Shown: piece after piece, positions 1 to 8,263 of the stretch | How positions within the stretch are numbered: the first letter of the stretch is position 1 | Layout: every line of letters begins with the position of its first letter | Source of the DNA: Streptomyces mirabilis | GTDB taxonomy: Bacteria; Actinomycetota; Actinomycetes; Streptomycetales; Streptomycetaceae | Reading direction: 5' to 3' | DNA length: 64,000 nt | NCBI RefSeq assembly: GCF_018310535.1 | Contig: NZ_CP074102.1 | Coordinates: 6,200,001-6,264,000 of the forward strand | Program-made: the position numbers and the translations under genes | Notes under the pieces: generated by a model | The model's input: only the letters and a program-made list of their open reading frames with translations | The model's database searches: none | What the model was told of the DNA's origin: nothing

Positions 1-213
1 TCCCGGCAGCTCGATGTCCAGCAGGGCCACGTCCGGACGGTGCGTCAGCGCCGCGTCCACGATGGCGTCGCCCGCCGCGACCTGGGCGACGACCTCGATG
101 TCCGGCTCCATCCCCAGCAGCAGGGCGAGCGCGCCCCGCATCATTCCCTGATCCTCGGCGAGCAGGACACGTACGGACTTCGTGGGCCGGTGGTCCCGGG
201 GCATCTCGTTCAC
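1..213 (-). CDS. Response regulator, N-terminal part (cut by window edge)
   Basis: The first 71 codons of a two-component response regulator are present; the rest lies left of the window. From a GTG at 213 (an ATG at 204 is the alternative) the protein enters a receiver domain. The VRVLLAEDQGMMRGALALLL segment holds the acidic pair of the metal site, and HRPDVALLDIELPG ends with the phosphoacceptor Asp. This beginning is typical of NarL/LuxR-type regulators that pair with HisKA_3 kinases, so the missing half is probably a LuxR-type HTH. The matching kinase is at 2024-3304 on the same strand, with an arabinofuranosidase gene in between. Receiver identity is certain; output domain and partner are inferred. 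Confidence 0.85.
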   Translation of the reverse strand, partial: MNEMPRDHRPTKSVRVLLAEDQGMMRGALALLLGMEPDIEVVAQVAAGDAIVDAALTHRPDVALLDIELPG

Positions 214-307
214 GGGGCCAAGAGTAGGGCGAGGGAAGGCGCGTGACCCGTCGTGGTGCGCACTTCGCCGGTCGTTAAAAACTCTCCATGGTTCGACTCC
301 GCGCGTC

Positions 308-336
308 TTGACGGCCCTTGACTCCGGGCAAACAAT
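308..336 (+). promoter_or_regulatory. Candidate sigma-70 promoter of the arabinofuranosidase gene
   Basis: TTGACG at 308-313, a 17-bp spacer and AACAAT at 331-336 fit a housekeeping promoter. It would start RNA near 343, about 155 bases before the GTG at 499. The long leader would carry the three repeats at 396-459. Confidence 0.4.
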
Positions 337-395
337 CGCCTCGACATTCCGTGATCGCCTTTGCCGTTCCTGTGCCGAGCCGATATTCGCAAACG

Positions 396-459
396 TTCGA
401 CATTTCGACCGGGAAAGGGTTCGGTATTTCGATCGAACAATGTCCGGTATTTCGACCGG
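396..459. promoter_or_regulatory. Three helically phased 17-bp direct repeats, probable operator
   Basis: Copies at 396-412 (TTCGACATTTCGACCGG), 420-436 (TTCGGTATTTCGATCGA) and 443-459 (TCCGGTATTTCGACCGG) share the core ATTTCGAYCG and start 24 and 23 bp apart, roughly two helical turns. The middle copy overlaps a perfect 10-bp palindrome TTCGATCGAA at 428-437. The array ends 39 bp before the GTG start of the secreted arabinofuranosidase, as expected for a sugar-responsive repressor. The TTTCG half-site recalls operators of streptomycete xylan and arabinan genes, but the protein that binds is not identified. Confidence 0.5.
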
Positions 460-498
460 GTACCCGCACTGTCCTACCAGGAACGGAAGAGGTGCACC

Positions 499-2046
499 GT
501 GTTCCCAAGATCGTCGCGCTTAAGAAGCGCCGTACTCGCCGTGCTGTCGGTGCTGGCGGCCGTCGTCGCGCTCGCCGTCGGCGCCCCGGCGGCCACCGCC
601 GCGGGATCGCTCCCCTGTGACGTCTACGCCGCCGCGGGCACGCCCTGTGTCGCCGCGCACAGCCTCGTCAGGGCGCTCTACTCGTCGTACAACGGCTCGC
701 TCTACCAGGTGCAGCGCGCCTCCGACAGCGCGACCGCGAACATCGGTCTCCTGGCGGCCGGCGGATACGCGAACGCGGCGGCACAGGACTCCTTCTGTAC
801 CGGCACCACCTGCATCATCACCAAGATCTACGACCAGTCCGCGCGCCACAACGACCTCACCGTCGAGGGCGCGGGCGGGGCGGGCGCGGCCGATGTCGGG
901 GCGCCCGCGGACGCGCTGCCGGTGACCGTCGGCGGCCACCAGGTCTACGGCCTGGAGATCTCGGCCGGCATGGGCTACCGGGACAACTCCACCTCGGGCG
1001 TGGCCACCAACGGGGCGGCCGAGGGGATGTACATGGTGACCTCCGGCACCCATGTGAACGGCAGCTGCTGCTTCGACTACGGCAACGCCGAGACCAACAA
1101 CAAGGACACCGGCAACGGCCACATGGACGCGATCAACTTCGGCACCGAGTGCTGGTTCTCGCCCTGTTACGGCCAGGGCCCCTGGGTGCAGGCCGACCTG
1201 GAGAACGGGCTGTTCCAGTCGGACTCCGGCTACAGCAAGAACACGTCGAACACCGGCACCGGGTCGATGCCGTTCGTGACCGCTTTGCTGAAAAACAACG
1301 GTCAGGACCATTTCGCGCTGAAATACGGCAACGCCCAATCGGGCAGTCTCACGACCACTTATTCCGGGGGTGAACCCACCACGAGTGGTTACTCGCCCAT
1401 GCATCAGGAGGGCGCGATCGTCCTGGGCACCGGCGGCGACAACAGCAACGGCTCCATCGGGTCCTTCTTCGAGGGCGTCATGACCTCGGGCATCCCGACG
1501 GACGCCGCCGACAACTCCGTCCAGGCCAACATCGTCTCCGTCGGCTACGGCGGTGCGACCGGCAGCACCGGTTCGCTGACGGCCGGGTCGGAGATCTCGC
1601 TGCGCGCGACCACCTCGTGCTGCACGACCGACTACATCCGCCACCAGAACAACGCGGCGGTCATCTCGGCCATCACGTCGAGCAGTTCGACGCTCGACAA
1701 GAGCGACGCCACCTGGATCGTGCGCAAGGGCCTCGCCGACGGCTCCTGCTATTCCTTCGAGTCACGGAACTACCCGGGCGACTTCCTGCGGCACTACAAC
1801 TACCAGCTCTACCGGCAACCCATGGTCGGCACCGCGCAGTTCAGACAGGACGCCACGTTCTGCGCCGAGACCGGCAAGAGCGGGACGGGGACCTCGTTCG
1901 CGTCGTACAACTACCCGACGAGATACCTCCGGCACTACAACTACAACGTCTACATAGCGAGCAATGGCGGCTCGAACACCTTCGACAGCGCCACCTCGTG
2001 GACGGACGACGTGAGCTGGGCGGTCACGGCTCCCTGGGCGCCGTAG
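499..2046 (+). CDS. abfB: Secreted alpha-L-arabinofuranosidase, GH54 with C-terminal AbfB/CBM42 domain
   Basis: It should release terminal L-arabinofuranose from arabinoxylan and arabinan outside the cell. The GTG at 499 follows a GGAAGAGG ribosome site and gives 515 residues starting with a Sec signal peptide (a basic MFPRSSRLRS stretch, an Ala/Val/Leu core, cleavage near APAATAAG). Mature residues begin with the GH54 hallmark LPCDVYAAAGTPCVAAHS; the catalytic domain runs to about residue 375. The last ~145 residues form a beta-trefoil AbfB domain with repeated ESRNYPGDFLRHYNYQL and ASYNYPTRYLRHYNYNV motifs that bind arabinose side chains. Several Cys pairs fit a secreted fold. The 3' end overlaps the kinase gene on the other strand by 23 bp. 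The gene interrupts a kinase/regulator pair, which suggests insertion. Confidence 0.9.
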   Translation: MFPRSSRLRSAVLAVLSVLAAVVALAVGAPAATAAGSLPCDVYAAAGTPCVAAHSLVRALYSSYNGSLYQVQRASDSATANIGLLAAGGYANAAAQDSFCTGTTCIITKIYDQSARHNDLTVEGAGGAGAADVGAPADALPVTVGGHQVYGLEISAGMGYRDNSTSGVATNGAAEGMYMVTSGTHVNGSCCFDYGNAETNNKDTGNGHMDAINFGTECWFSPCYGQGPWVQADLENGLFQSDSGYSKNTSNTGTGSMPFVTALLKNNGQDHFALKYGNAQSGSLTTTYSGGEPTTSGYSPMHQEGAIVLGTGGDNSNGSIGSFFEGVMTSGIPTDAADNSVQANIVSVGYGGATGSTGSLTAGSEISLRATTSCCTTDYIRHQNNAAVISAITSSSSTLDKSDATWIVRKGLADGSCYSFESRNYPGDFLRHYNYQLYRQPMVGTAQFRQDATFCAETGKSGTGTSFASYNYPTRYLRHYNYNVYIASNGGSNTFDSATSWTDDVSWAVTAPWAP

Positions 2047-3304
2047 CCACCGAAGAAGACGCCAAGTCCGCCGCCTCCACCGGGAGTTCGGCGGTGACCG
2101 TGAAGCCGCCGCGCGGCGACGGGCCGGCCCTGAGTGACCCGCCCGCCGCCGCGAGGCGTTCCGTCAGGCCCTTCAGACCGGTGCCGCCGACACCTTCGGC
2201 GGGACCGGTCGAGGGGGCGCCCGTGCCGGTGCCGTCGTCCGTGACGGTCAGGCGGACGTGGCCGTCCAGTACGCCCTCGACGGTGATCTCGCAGCGGGTC
2301 GCGCCGCTGTGCCGTACGACGTTCGTCACCGCCTCCCGGACCACCCAGCCCAGCAGGGCCTCGTTCTGCGGGGTCAGCGGGGCACCGGACTGGCGGACCA
2401 CGGGGTCGACGCTCGCCGCGGACAGGGCGGAGCGGGCCCGGTCCAGTTCTGTGGTGAGGCTGCCCTCGCGATAGCCGGTGACCGCCTCGCGGATCTCGGT
2501 CAGCGCCTGCCGGCCCACGGACTCGATGTCCGTGATCTGGGTGAGGGCCGCGTCCAGGTCGCGCGGGGCCAGCCGACGGGCCGCCTCCGACTTCACCACG
2601 ATGACGGAGAGCGTGTGGCCGAGCAGGTCGTGCAGGTCGCGGGAGAAGCGCAGGCGCTCCTTCTCGACGGCACGGCGGGCCAGCTCCTCGCGGGCGGCGC
2701 GAAGTTCCCGTACCGCCTCGGAGAGGGAGAGGATCGCCGCCGTCACCATGGTGGACAGGAAGGTGCCGTACGCGACGTTGACCGCGTCCCAGCCCGCCCG
2801 GACGAAGGAGACCACCGCCGCCAGCGTGGTCAGGCCGAGACCGATCTGACCGAGTCGCGGGCCCCGCAGCACCGCGCCGGTGGCCAGGCCGAGGAGCGGG
2901 AAGAAGTACAGCCAGCTGCCGCCGTACCCGAGGGCCAGCCCACAGGTGACCAGGCCCATCAGGACGAGTGCCACCCTGGTGGAGCGGGCCTCGCGCGCTT
3001 CCTTCACGAAGGCGCGGAACGTCACGTAGATGTAGAGGGAGTTGAAGGCGAACAGACCCAGACCGCCGATCCAGGGGTTGGGGGTCTTGCCCTGGAGGAG
3101 GTTGGAGAAGGCGCCCATCCCCATCAGCAGCCACGGCAGCAGCGCGAAGCCGGTGGGCGGCGGGCCCGGGTCCTCGGGCATCTTCCCGCCGCTCTTGCGG
3201 GCGGCCCGCTGCTCGGCCTTGAAGCGCTCCATGTCGGCCCGCCAGCGCGCCTGCGCCGCCCGCCACTCCTTCACCTGGCAGGTGACCTCTCGCATCCAGG
3301 ACAT
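2024..3304 (-). CDS. Sensor histidine kinase (HisKA_3 / NarX-type)
   Basis: A 426-residue membrane kinase. After a hydrophilic N-terminal stretch (about 1-50, rich in Arg/Lys/Glu) come about five or six membrane segments with little extracellular loop, suggesting sensing of membrane or intramembrane signals. The dimerisation domain has the phosphoacceptor His in FSRDLHDLLGHTLSV, followed by a HATPase domain with an N box (VVREAVTNVVRHS) and a GTGLKGLTERL G box. The ATG at 3304 has a strong GGGGGAGCGGGG site. It follows an ABC ATPase/permease pair on the same strand, the usual arrangement for drug- or envelope-stress sensing systems (LiaS/DesK-like). Its regulator would be the gene at 1-213. 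The C-terminal ~7 codons overlap the arabinofuranosidase gene. Confidence 0.9.
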   Translation of the reverse strand: MSWMREVTCQVKEWRAAQARWRADMERFKAEQRAARKSGGKMPEDPGPPPTGFALLPWLLMGMGAFSNLLQGKTPNPWIGGLGLFAFNSLYIYVTFRAFVKEAREARSTRVALVLMGLVTCGLALGYGGSWLYFFPLLGLATGAVLRGPRLGQIGLGLTTLAAVVSFVRAGWDAVNVAYGTFLSTMVTAAILSLSEAVRELRAAREELARRAVEKERLRFSRDLHDLLGHTLSVIVVKSEAARRLAPRDLDAALTQITDIESVGRQALTEIREAVTGYREGSLTTELDRARSALSAASVDPVVRQSGAPLTPQNEALLGWVVREAVTNVVRHSGATRCEITVEGVLDGHVRLTVTDDGTGTGAPSTGPAEGVGGTGLKGLTERLAAAGGSLRAGPSPRGGFTVTAELPVEAADLASSSVATAPREP

Positions 3305-3333
3305 GTCCCCGCTCCCCCTTCGGACGGTCCGCT

Positions 3334-4053
3334 TCAGATGGTCCGCGCGGCCCTGCGGTACGAGACCACAGCGTACGAACCGAAGGCCAGTAGCCAAGCT
3401 GTGAGAACCACCACCGCACCGAGCGCCGGTGCGTTGCCGTCGGCGACGGAGGTGCCGAGCTGGGCGATGCGGTTCGTGGGTGTGAAGCCGGACAGGGACC
3501 GGAGCCAGCCCGGGAAGAGCGCGAGCGGGAACCACAGGCCGCCGACCACCGAGAGCCCCAGGTTGCACACCATGTTCGCGACGCCGGTCGTCTGGGCGGT
3601 GAGCAGATAGCCGTTGCCGAGGCCGAGCAGGGTGAAGGGTATCGAGCCGAGCCATAGCAGCACCGCGACCGCGGCCCACTGCCAGACCTCCAGCCGTACG
3701 CCGTTGACCAGGCCGCCCGCCGCCAGCACCGCGGCGATCGCGGGCAGCACCGTCACCGAGCCGGTAAGCGCCCGCCCGAGCACCACCTCGCGCGGGGTCA
3801 TCGGCGTCACCCGCAACTGCCGCAGCCAGCCGATCACCTTGTCCTCGGCGACCCCGCCGCCGGTGTTCAGGGCCGAGCCCACCGCCCCGTACGCGGCCAT
3901 GCCGATCATCGAGCCGGTCTTCCAGCCGTCATCACTGCCGTCACCGAGGTTGGTGAACAGCAGATACATCATCACGGGCATCGCGATGCCGCCGATGACG
4001 AAGCCGGCGTCGCGCAGCGTCCGGCGCACTTCGAGCCGCAGATAGTCCAGCAT
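3334..4053 (-). CDS. ABC-2 type transporter permease
   Basis: A 239-residue ABC-2 membrane protein with about six hydrophobic segments, starting MLDYLRLEVRRTLRDAGFVI and ending YAVVSYRRAARTI. The short extracytoplasmic part after the first segment is Gly/Asp rich. It forms the channel for the ATPase encoded immediately upstream: the ATPase stop and this ATG share one base (TGATG at 4055-4051), so the two are translationally coupled. The kinase begins 29 bp downstream. Such ATPase-permease-kinase-regulator sets usually export or sense membrane-active compounds; the substrate cannot be told from sequence. Confidence 0.88.
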   Translation of the reverse strand: MLDYLRLEVRRTLRDAGFVIGGIAMPVMMYLLFTNLGDGSDDGWKTGSMIGMAAYGAVGSALNTGGGVAEDKVIGWLRQLRVTPMTPREVVLGRALTGSVTVLPAIAAVLAAGGLVNGVRLEVWQWAAVAVLLWLGSIPFTLLGLGNGYLLTAQTTGVANMVCNLGLSVVGGLWFPLALFPGWLRSLSGFTPTNRIAQLGTSVADGNAPALGAVVVLTAWLLAFGSYAVVSYRRAARTI

Positions 4054-4964
4054 CACACCGTCTCCAGAACATGCGAGGTGAGCGCCATGAACGCGTCGTC
4101 CATGGACGCGGGGACGACCTCCAGACCGCGGACCGCACCGAGTTCCGCCAGCGCGAGCACCGTCGCGTCCGAGTCGTCCGTGCGCAGCCGGGCCCGGTCC
4201 CCGCGCACCTCCACCGACACCACACCGGGCAGCAGGGTCAGCCCCTCGGTGCCCCGGCCCGCGAGGTCGAAGGAGACCAGATTGCCGCCCACCGACCGCT
4301 TGAGCTGCTCGCCGGTGCCGTCGGCGACGAGCCGGCCGTGGTCGATGACGAGGATCCGGTCGGCGTGCGCGTCGGCCTCCTCCAGGTAGTGCGTGGAGAA
4401 CAGGACGGTGTGGCCACGCCGCGCATAGGACCGCATCGAGTCCCAGAACGCGCGCCGCGCCTCCACGTCCAGTGCGGCGGTCGGCTCGTCGAGCACGATC
4501 AGGTCGGGGTTCCCGGCGAGCGCCACCGCGAACCGCACCCGCTGCGCCTGTCCGCCGGAGAGCCGGTCGACGCGCCGCCCGGCCAGATCCGGGATCCCCG
4601 CGAGCTCCAGCGCGTCGGCGACCGGGAGCGGCGCGGGATAGCGGCCCGCGACGAAGGAGACCAGCTCGCGGACGGTCACGCGGGGCACCGGCCGGGTCTC
4701 CTGAAGCATCGCGCCGACCCGCCCGGCACGCACCGCCGCCTGCGGGGGGCGGCCGAAGAGCGCGACCGTCCCCTCGTCCGGCTCGTTCAGGCCGAGCAGC
4801 AGGGAGATCGTGGTCGACTTCCCCGCGCCGTTGCGCCCCAGCAGCGCCACCGTCTCGCCGCGCCCGATCTCCAGATCGACCCCGTCCACCGCGCGCACCG
4901 CGCCGAACGCCTTGACCGCCCCCGTGAAGGACACGGCACGCTCTGTCCCACCTGTCTGTGTCAT
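4053..4964 (-). CDS. ABC transporter ATP-binding protein
   Basis: A 303-residue ATPase of the DrrA/CcmA type. It has Walker A GRNGAGKST (about residues 43-51), signature LSGGQAQRVRF, Walker B PDLIVLDEPTAALD and the switch His in VLFSTHYLEEAD. After the nucleotide domain (~1-215) it carries an ~85-residue C-terminal extension typical of drug-exporter ATPases of this group. It energises the ABC-2 permease at 3334-4053. It is the first gene of the ABC/kinase operon, and the 254-bp gap to the divergent MaoC gene must hold its promoter. Confidence 0.92.
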   Translation of the reverse strand: MTQTGGTERAVSFTGAVKAFGAVRAVDGVDLEIGRGETVALLGRNGAGKSTTISLLLGLNEPDEGTVALFGRPPQAAVRAGRVGAMLQETRPVPRVTVRELVSFVAGRYPAPLPVADALELAGIPDLAGRRVDRLSGGQAQRVRFAVALAGNPDLIVLDEPTAALDVEARRAFWDSMRSYARRGHTVLFSTHYLEEADAHADRILVIDHGRLVADGTGEQLKRSVGGNLVSFDLAGRGTEGLTLLPGVVSVEVRGDRARLRTDDSDATVLALAELGAVRGLEVVPASMDDAFMALTSHVLETV

Positions 4965-5081
4965 GCCTCAGACGGTACGAATCCGCGCCCCCTGCCCGGC
5001 AGATGCGCTTGTACGGACTCCGGCAGGACAAATGTCACGGCCGGGCGGACGGACCGTTGACCTGACAGGGCGTCAGGAGCC

Positions 5082-5110
5082 TTCACAACTGCCGAGTGCT
5101 GGGCTATACA
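5082..5110 (+). promoter_or_regulatory. Sigma-70 promoter of the MaoC-ADH-SDR operon
   Basis: TTCACA (5082-5087), a 17-bp spacer and TATACA (5105-5110) make a near-ideal HrdB-type promoter, with RNA expected to start near 5117. The KstR-like operator begins only seven bases further on. Confidence 0.65.
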
Positions 5111-5123
5111 AGGGTCGCCGGAC

Positions 5124-5137
5124 TGGAACGCGTTCTA
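5124..5137. promoter_or_regulatory. KstR-type operator (TnnAACnnGTTnnA)
   Basis: TGGAACGCGTTCTA at 5124-5137 matches exactly the TnnAACnnGTTnnA consensus known for KstR, the TetR repressor of cholesterol degradation in mycobacteria and rhodococci. It includes the perfect palindrome GAACGCGTTC. It lies just after the predicted transcription start, where a bound repressor would block RNA polymerase. The three genes it precedes (2-enoyl-CoA hydratase, alcohol dehydrogenase, 3-hydroxyacyl-CoA dehydrogenase type SDR) resemble KstR targets. No kstR-like gene stands next to it; the TetR gene at 55438 is not obviously that protein. Confidence 0.55.
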
Positions 5138-5218
5138 GATCGGCCAGTGTCGACCTCGGTGCGGCCGACGGTGCGGACGGCCGCACCGAGGTCTTTCGCG
5201 CTACTGATCAGGAGCCCC

Positions 5219-6112
5219 ATGCCCATCGACGCCGCCAAGGCCCTCGCCGCCGAACCCCGCAGCGGTGAGATCACCTGGGACCGCAAGGACGTCCAGCTCT
5301 ACCACCTCGGCCTCGGAGCGGGCGTCCCGGCGACGGATCCCGACGAGCTGCGCTACACCCTCGAATCGAAGCTGCACGTCCTGCCGAGCTTCGCCACCGT
5401 CGCGGGCGCCGGTTCCCCCGGAGTGATCAGCGGCCTGTCCATGCCCGGCGTCGACGTCGACCTGGCCCGCGTCCTGCACGGCGGCCAGACCATCGAAGTG
5501 CACCGCCCGATCCCGGTCGAGGGCAAGGCCGTGGCCACCGGGCGGATCGCCGCCGTGTACGACAAGGGCAAGGCGGCCGTCCTCGTCATGCGCACCGAGG
5601 TCGCCGACGCCGAGGGACCCCTGTGGACGAACGACGCCCAGATCTTCGTACGGGGAGAGGGCGGCTGGGGCGGCGACCGCGGCCCCTCCACCCGCCTGGA
5701 GGAGCCCGCAGGCGCGCCGGACCGGACCGTCGAGCGCCCGGTCCGCGAGGAGCAGGCGCTGCTCTACCGGCTCTCCGGCGACTGGAACCCGCTGCACGCC
5801 GACCCCGAGTTCGCCAAGCTCGCCGGGTTCGACCGGCCGATCCTGCACGGGCTGTGCACGTACGGGATGACGCTCAAGGCGGTCGTCGACACGCTGCTCG
5901 GCGGGGACGTGGCGCGCGTCCGCTCGTACACCACGCGCTTCGCCGGGGTCGTGTACCCGGGGGAGACCCTGCGCATCCGTATGTGGCGGCGGGAAGGCAG
6001 CGTCCGGGTGGCCGTGAGCGCCGCCATGGGGGTCCCCCCGCTCGAGCGAAGCCGAGAGTGGGGGAGGGACGACGCGCCGGTCCTCGCCGACACCGTCGTC
6101 ACACACTCCTGA
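5219..6112 (+). CDS. MaoC-family 2-enoyl-CoA hydratase
   Basis: A 297-residue double hotdog protein of the eukaryotic-type hydratase 2 family (like the hydratase part of peroxisomal MFE-2). It should hydrate trans-2-enoyl-CoA to (3R)-hydroxyacyl-CoA. The N-terminal half (LYHLGLGAGVPATDPDELRY) forms the cradle for bulky acyl chains. The C-terminal half has the hydratase-2 motif LYRLSGDWNPLHADPEFAKLA with catalytic Asp and His. The ATG at 5219 has AGGAG five bases upstream. An alcohol dehydrogenase and an SDR follow on the same strand with 45- and 59-bp gaps, so the three are probably one operon controlled at 5082-5137. The (3R) stereochemistry fits the downstream SDR, which resembles the dehydrogenase half of MFE-2. 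Confidence 0.9.
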   Translation: MPIDAAKALAAEPRSGEITWDRKDVQLYHLGLGAGVPATDPDELRYTLESKLHVLPSFATVAGAGSPGVISGLSMPGVDVDLARVLHGGQTIEVHRPIPVEGKAVATGRIAAVYDKGKAAVLVMRTEVADAEGPLWTNDAQIFVRGEGGWGGDRGPSTRLEEPAGAPDRTVERPVREEQALLYRLSGDWNPLHADPEFAKLAGFDRPILHGLCTYGMTLKAVVDTLLGGDVARVRSYTTRFAGVVYPGETLRIRMWRREGSVRVAVSAAMGVPPLERSREWGRDDAPVLADTVVTHS

Positions 6113-6157
6113 GCCCAGCCCATCAGTGACCAGCCCGTTGTCGAGGGGAGCCGCACC

Positions 6158-7234
6158 ATGCGCGCAGCCGTACAGCACGAGATAGGCCAGGACAAGCTCG
6201 AAGTCCTCGACGACATCGAGGCGGTGGGCTTCGGTCCGGGCAAGGTGCGGATCCGGGTACGGGCCACCGGGCTGTGCCACTCCGACCTGTCCGCGATGAG
6301 CGGCGTACTGCCGCAGCCCGCGCCGTTCGTACCCGGCCACGAAGGTGCCGGGGAGATCGTCGAGGTCGGCGAGGGCGTCACCCACCTCAAGCCCGGCGAC
6401 CGGGTCGTCGTCTGCTGGCTGCCCGCCTGCGGCGTCTGTCCCGCCTGCAAGCGCGGCCAGAGCCAGCTGTGCCTGGCCGGGTTCATGAACGCCGGCACGC
6501 CCAACTTCAGGCGCCCCGGCCAAGACGTCTTCGGCTTCGCCGGGACCGGCACCTTCACCGAGGAGGTCGTGGTCGACGCGGGCTGCGCCGTGCCGATCCC
6601 GGACGACGTGCCCTTCGACATCGCGGCCCTCATCGGCTGCGGAGTGACGACCGGCCTCGGCGCCGCTCTCAACACCGCGGACGTGGCGGCCGGTTCGTCG
6701 GTCGCCGTGATCGGCTGCGGAGGCGTCGGCATCTCCGCGATCCAGGGCGCGCGCCTCAAGGGCGCCGCCGAGATCGTCGCCGTCGACCCGGTCGCCTCGC
6801 GCCGGGAGGCCGCGCTGCGGTTCGGTGCGACGAAGGCGGTCTCGCCGGACGAACTCCCGGGCGCGAAGCAGTCGGTGACCGGCGGCGAGGGCTTCGACTA
6901 CGTCTTCGAGGTCGTCGGCCGCTCCGCCACCGCCCGCACCGCCTACGAGAACACCCGCCGCGGCGGCACCCTCGTCATCGTCGGCGCGGGCGCCATGGAC
7001 GACTTCCTGCAGCTCAACATGTTCGAGCTGTTCTTCGACGAGAAGCGGATCCTGCCGTCCATGTACGGCGGCGGAGACGTCCTGCGGTCGTACGAGCGGA
7101 CGGTCGCCCTGTGGCGTGCGGGCCGCATCGACCTGGAGAGCCTGATCACCCACCGGGTGCCGCTGTCCGGGATCAATGAGGCGCTGGACCAGATGCGGAC
7201 GGGAACCGCGCTGCGTACGTGCATCGAGATCTGA
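6158..7234 (+). CDS. Zinc-dependent alcohol dehydrogenase (AdhD-like, MDR family)
   Basis: A 358-residue medium-chain dehydrogenase. The catalytic zinc ligands are visible in GLCHSD and GHEGAGEI, and the structural zinc is held by four Cys in PACGVCPACKRGQSQLC. The Rossmann motif VIGCGGVGISAI binds NAD(H), and DPVASRREAALRFGA follows as the second NAD strand, its Asp indicating NAD preference. The sequence type is that of the class III/AdhD group found in mycobacterial lipid and sterol regulons. The start at 6158 has GAGGGGAG upstream. Placed between the hydratase and an SDR, it probably handles a hydroxyl or aldehyde group on the same lipid substrate; the exact step is unknown. Confidence 0.88.
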   Translation: MRAAVQHEIGQDKLEVLDDIEAVGFGPGKVRIRVRATGLCHSDLSAMSGVLPQPAPFVPGHEGAGEIVEVGEGVTHLKPGDRVVVCWLPACGVCPACKRGQSQLCLAGFMNAGTPNFRRPGQDVFGFAGTGTFTEEVVVDAGCAVPIPDDVPFDIAALIGCGVTTGLGAALNTADVAAGSSVAVIGCGGVGISAIQGARLKGAAEIVAVDPVASRREAALRFGATKAVSPDELPGAKQSVTGGEGFDYVFEVVGRSATARTAYENTRRGGTLVIVGAGAMDDFLQLNMFELFFDEKRILPSMYGGGDVLRSYERTVALWRAGRIDLESLITHRVPLSGINEALDQMRTGTALRTCIEI

Positions 7235-7293
7235 CCCCGCGACCGCCGCCACCTGCCCCCCCACGACCGCCGTCACGACTGCTGAGGACTTCG

Positions 7294-8232
7294 ATGTCAC
7301 TGCCACTTGAAGGGCTCGCCGCGATCGTCACCGGCGCGGGGCGCGGGCTCGGCCGGATCGAGGCACTGGAACTGGCCCGCCTGGGTGCCGCCGTCGTCGT
7401 CAACGACTACGGGCAGCCCGGGCGGGACGGCTCCGGCGCGGCGTCGGCCACCCCCGCCGAGGAGGTCGCCGCCGAGATCAGCGCCGCGGGCGGCCGCGCC
7501 CTCGCCCACACCGGGGACGTCTCCGACCGCGAACGGGCCCGTGAGCTGGTCGACCTGGCGACCGGCGAGTTCGGGAAGCTGGACATCCTCGTCAACAACG
7601 CGGGCATCCTGCGCGACCGGATGGTCTTCTCGATGTCCGAGGACGAGTGGGACTCCGTCATCCGGGTCCACCTGAAGGGGCACTTCAACACGACCCACTT
7701 CGCGTCCGCGCACTGGCGGGCGCGGTCCAAGGCGGGGGACGGGCCGGTGTACGGGCGGATCGTGAACACCTCCTCGGAGGCGTTCCTCGCGGGCTCGGCG
7801 GGTCAGCCCAACTACGCGGCGGCCAAGGGCGGGATCGTCGGGCTGACCACCTCGACCGCGCTGGCGCTCGCGAAGTACGGCGTGACGGCGAACGTCATCT
7901 GCCCGCGCGCCCGGACCCGGATGACCGAGGACGTGTTCCACGGGTTCGAGGTGCCCGAACAGGGACTCGATCCCCTCGCGCCCGAGCATGTCGCGCCCCT
8001 CGTAGGCTACTTGGCCTCACCCGCCGCCGCGCACGTCAACGGACAGCTGCTCGTCGTGCACGGCGGCATGGTCGCGGTCGTCGAACGGCCGCGGGTGGCC
8101 GCCAAGTTCGACACCAAGCAGGACGCCTTCACCTACGACGAACTCGACGCGCTGCTCGGCCCGTACTACGCGGAGCGGCCACCGGGGGAGACGTTCGCCG
8201 CGGCGGAAGTACTGGGACTCAAGCACACCTAG
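7294..8232 (+). CDS. SDR dehydrogenase, (3R)-hydroxyacyl-CoA dehydrogenase type (MFE-2-like)
   Basis: A 312-residue short-chain dehydrogenase with the cofactor motif TGAGRGLGR (about residues 12-20), the NNAG motif, and a Ser/Tyr/Lys active site (VNTSSEA, PNYAAAKGG). The long N-terminal insert VVNDYGQPGRDGSGA between strand beta2 and helix is the mark of the 17beta-HSD4 / MFE-2 dehydrogenase group, which oxidises (3R)-hydroxyacyl-CoA. With the MaoC hydratase two genes upstream this rebuilds the two activities of MFE-2 as separate proteins. The ATG at 7294 has TGAGGAC upstream; an earlier in-frame start at 7219 would add a Pro-rich leader and is unlikely. Last gene of the operon. Confidence 0.88.
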   Translation: MSLPLEGLAAIVTGAGRGLGRIEALELARLGAAVVVNDYGQPGRDGSGAASATPAEEVAAEISAAGGRALAHTGDVSDRERARELVDLATGEFGKLDILVNNAGILRDRMVFSMSEDEWDSVIRVHLKGHFNTTHFASAHWRARSKAGDGPVYGRIVNTSSEAFLAGSAGQPNYAAAKGGIVGLTTSTALALAKYGVTANVICPRARTRMTEDVFHGFEVPEQGLDPLAPEHVAPLVGYLASPAAAHVNGQLLVVHGGMVAVVERPRVAAKFDTKQDAFTYDELDALLGPYYAERPPGETFAAAEVLGLKHT

Positions 8233-8263
8233 TGCGCCTGGCGGTTCCGAGTCCGCCCTTCAA

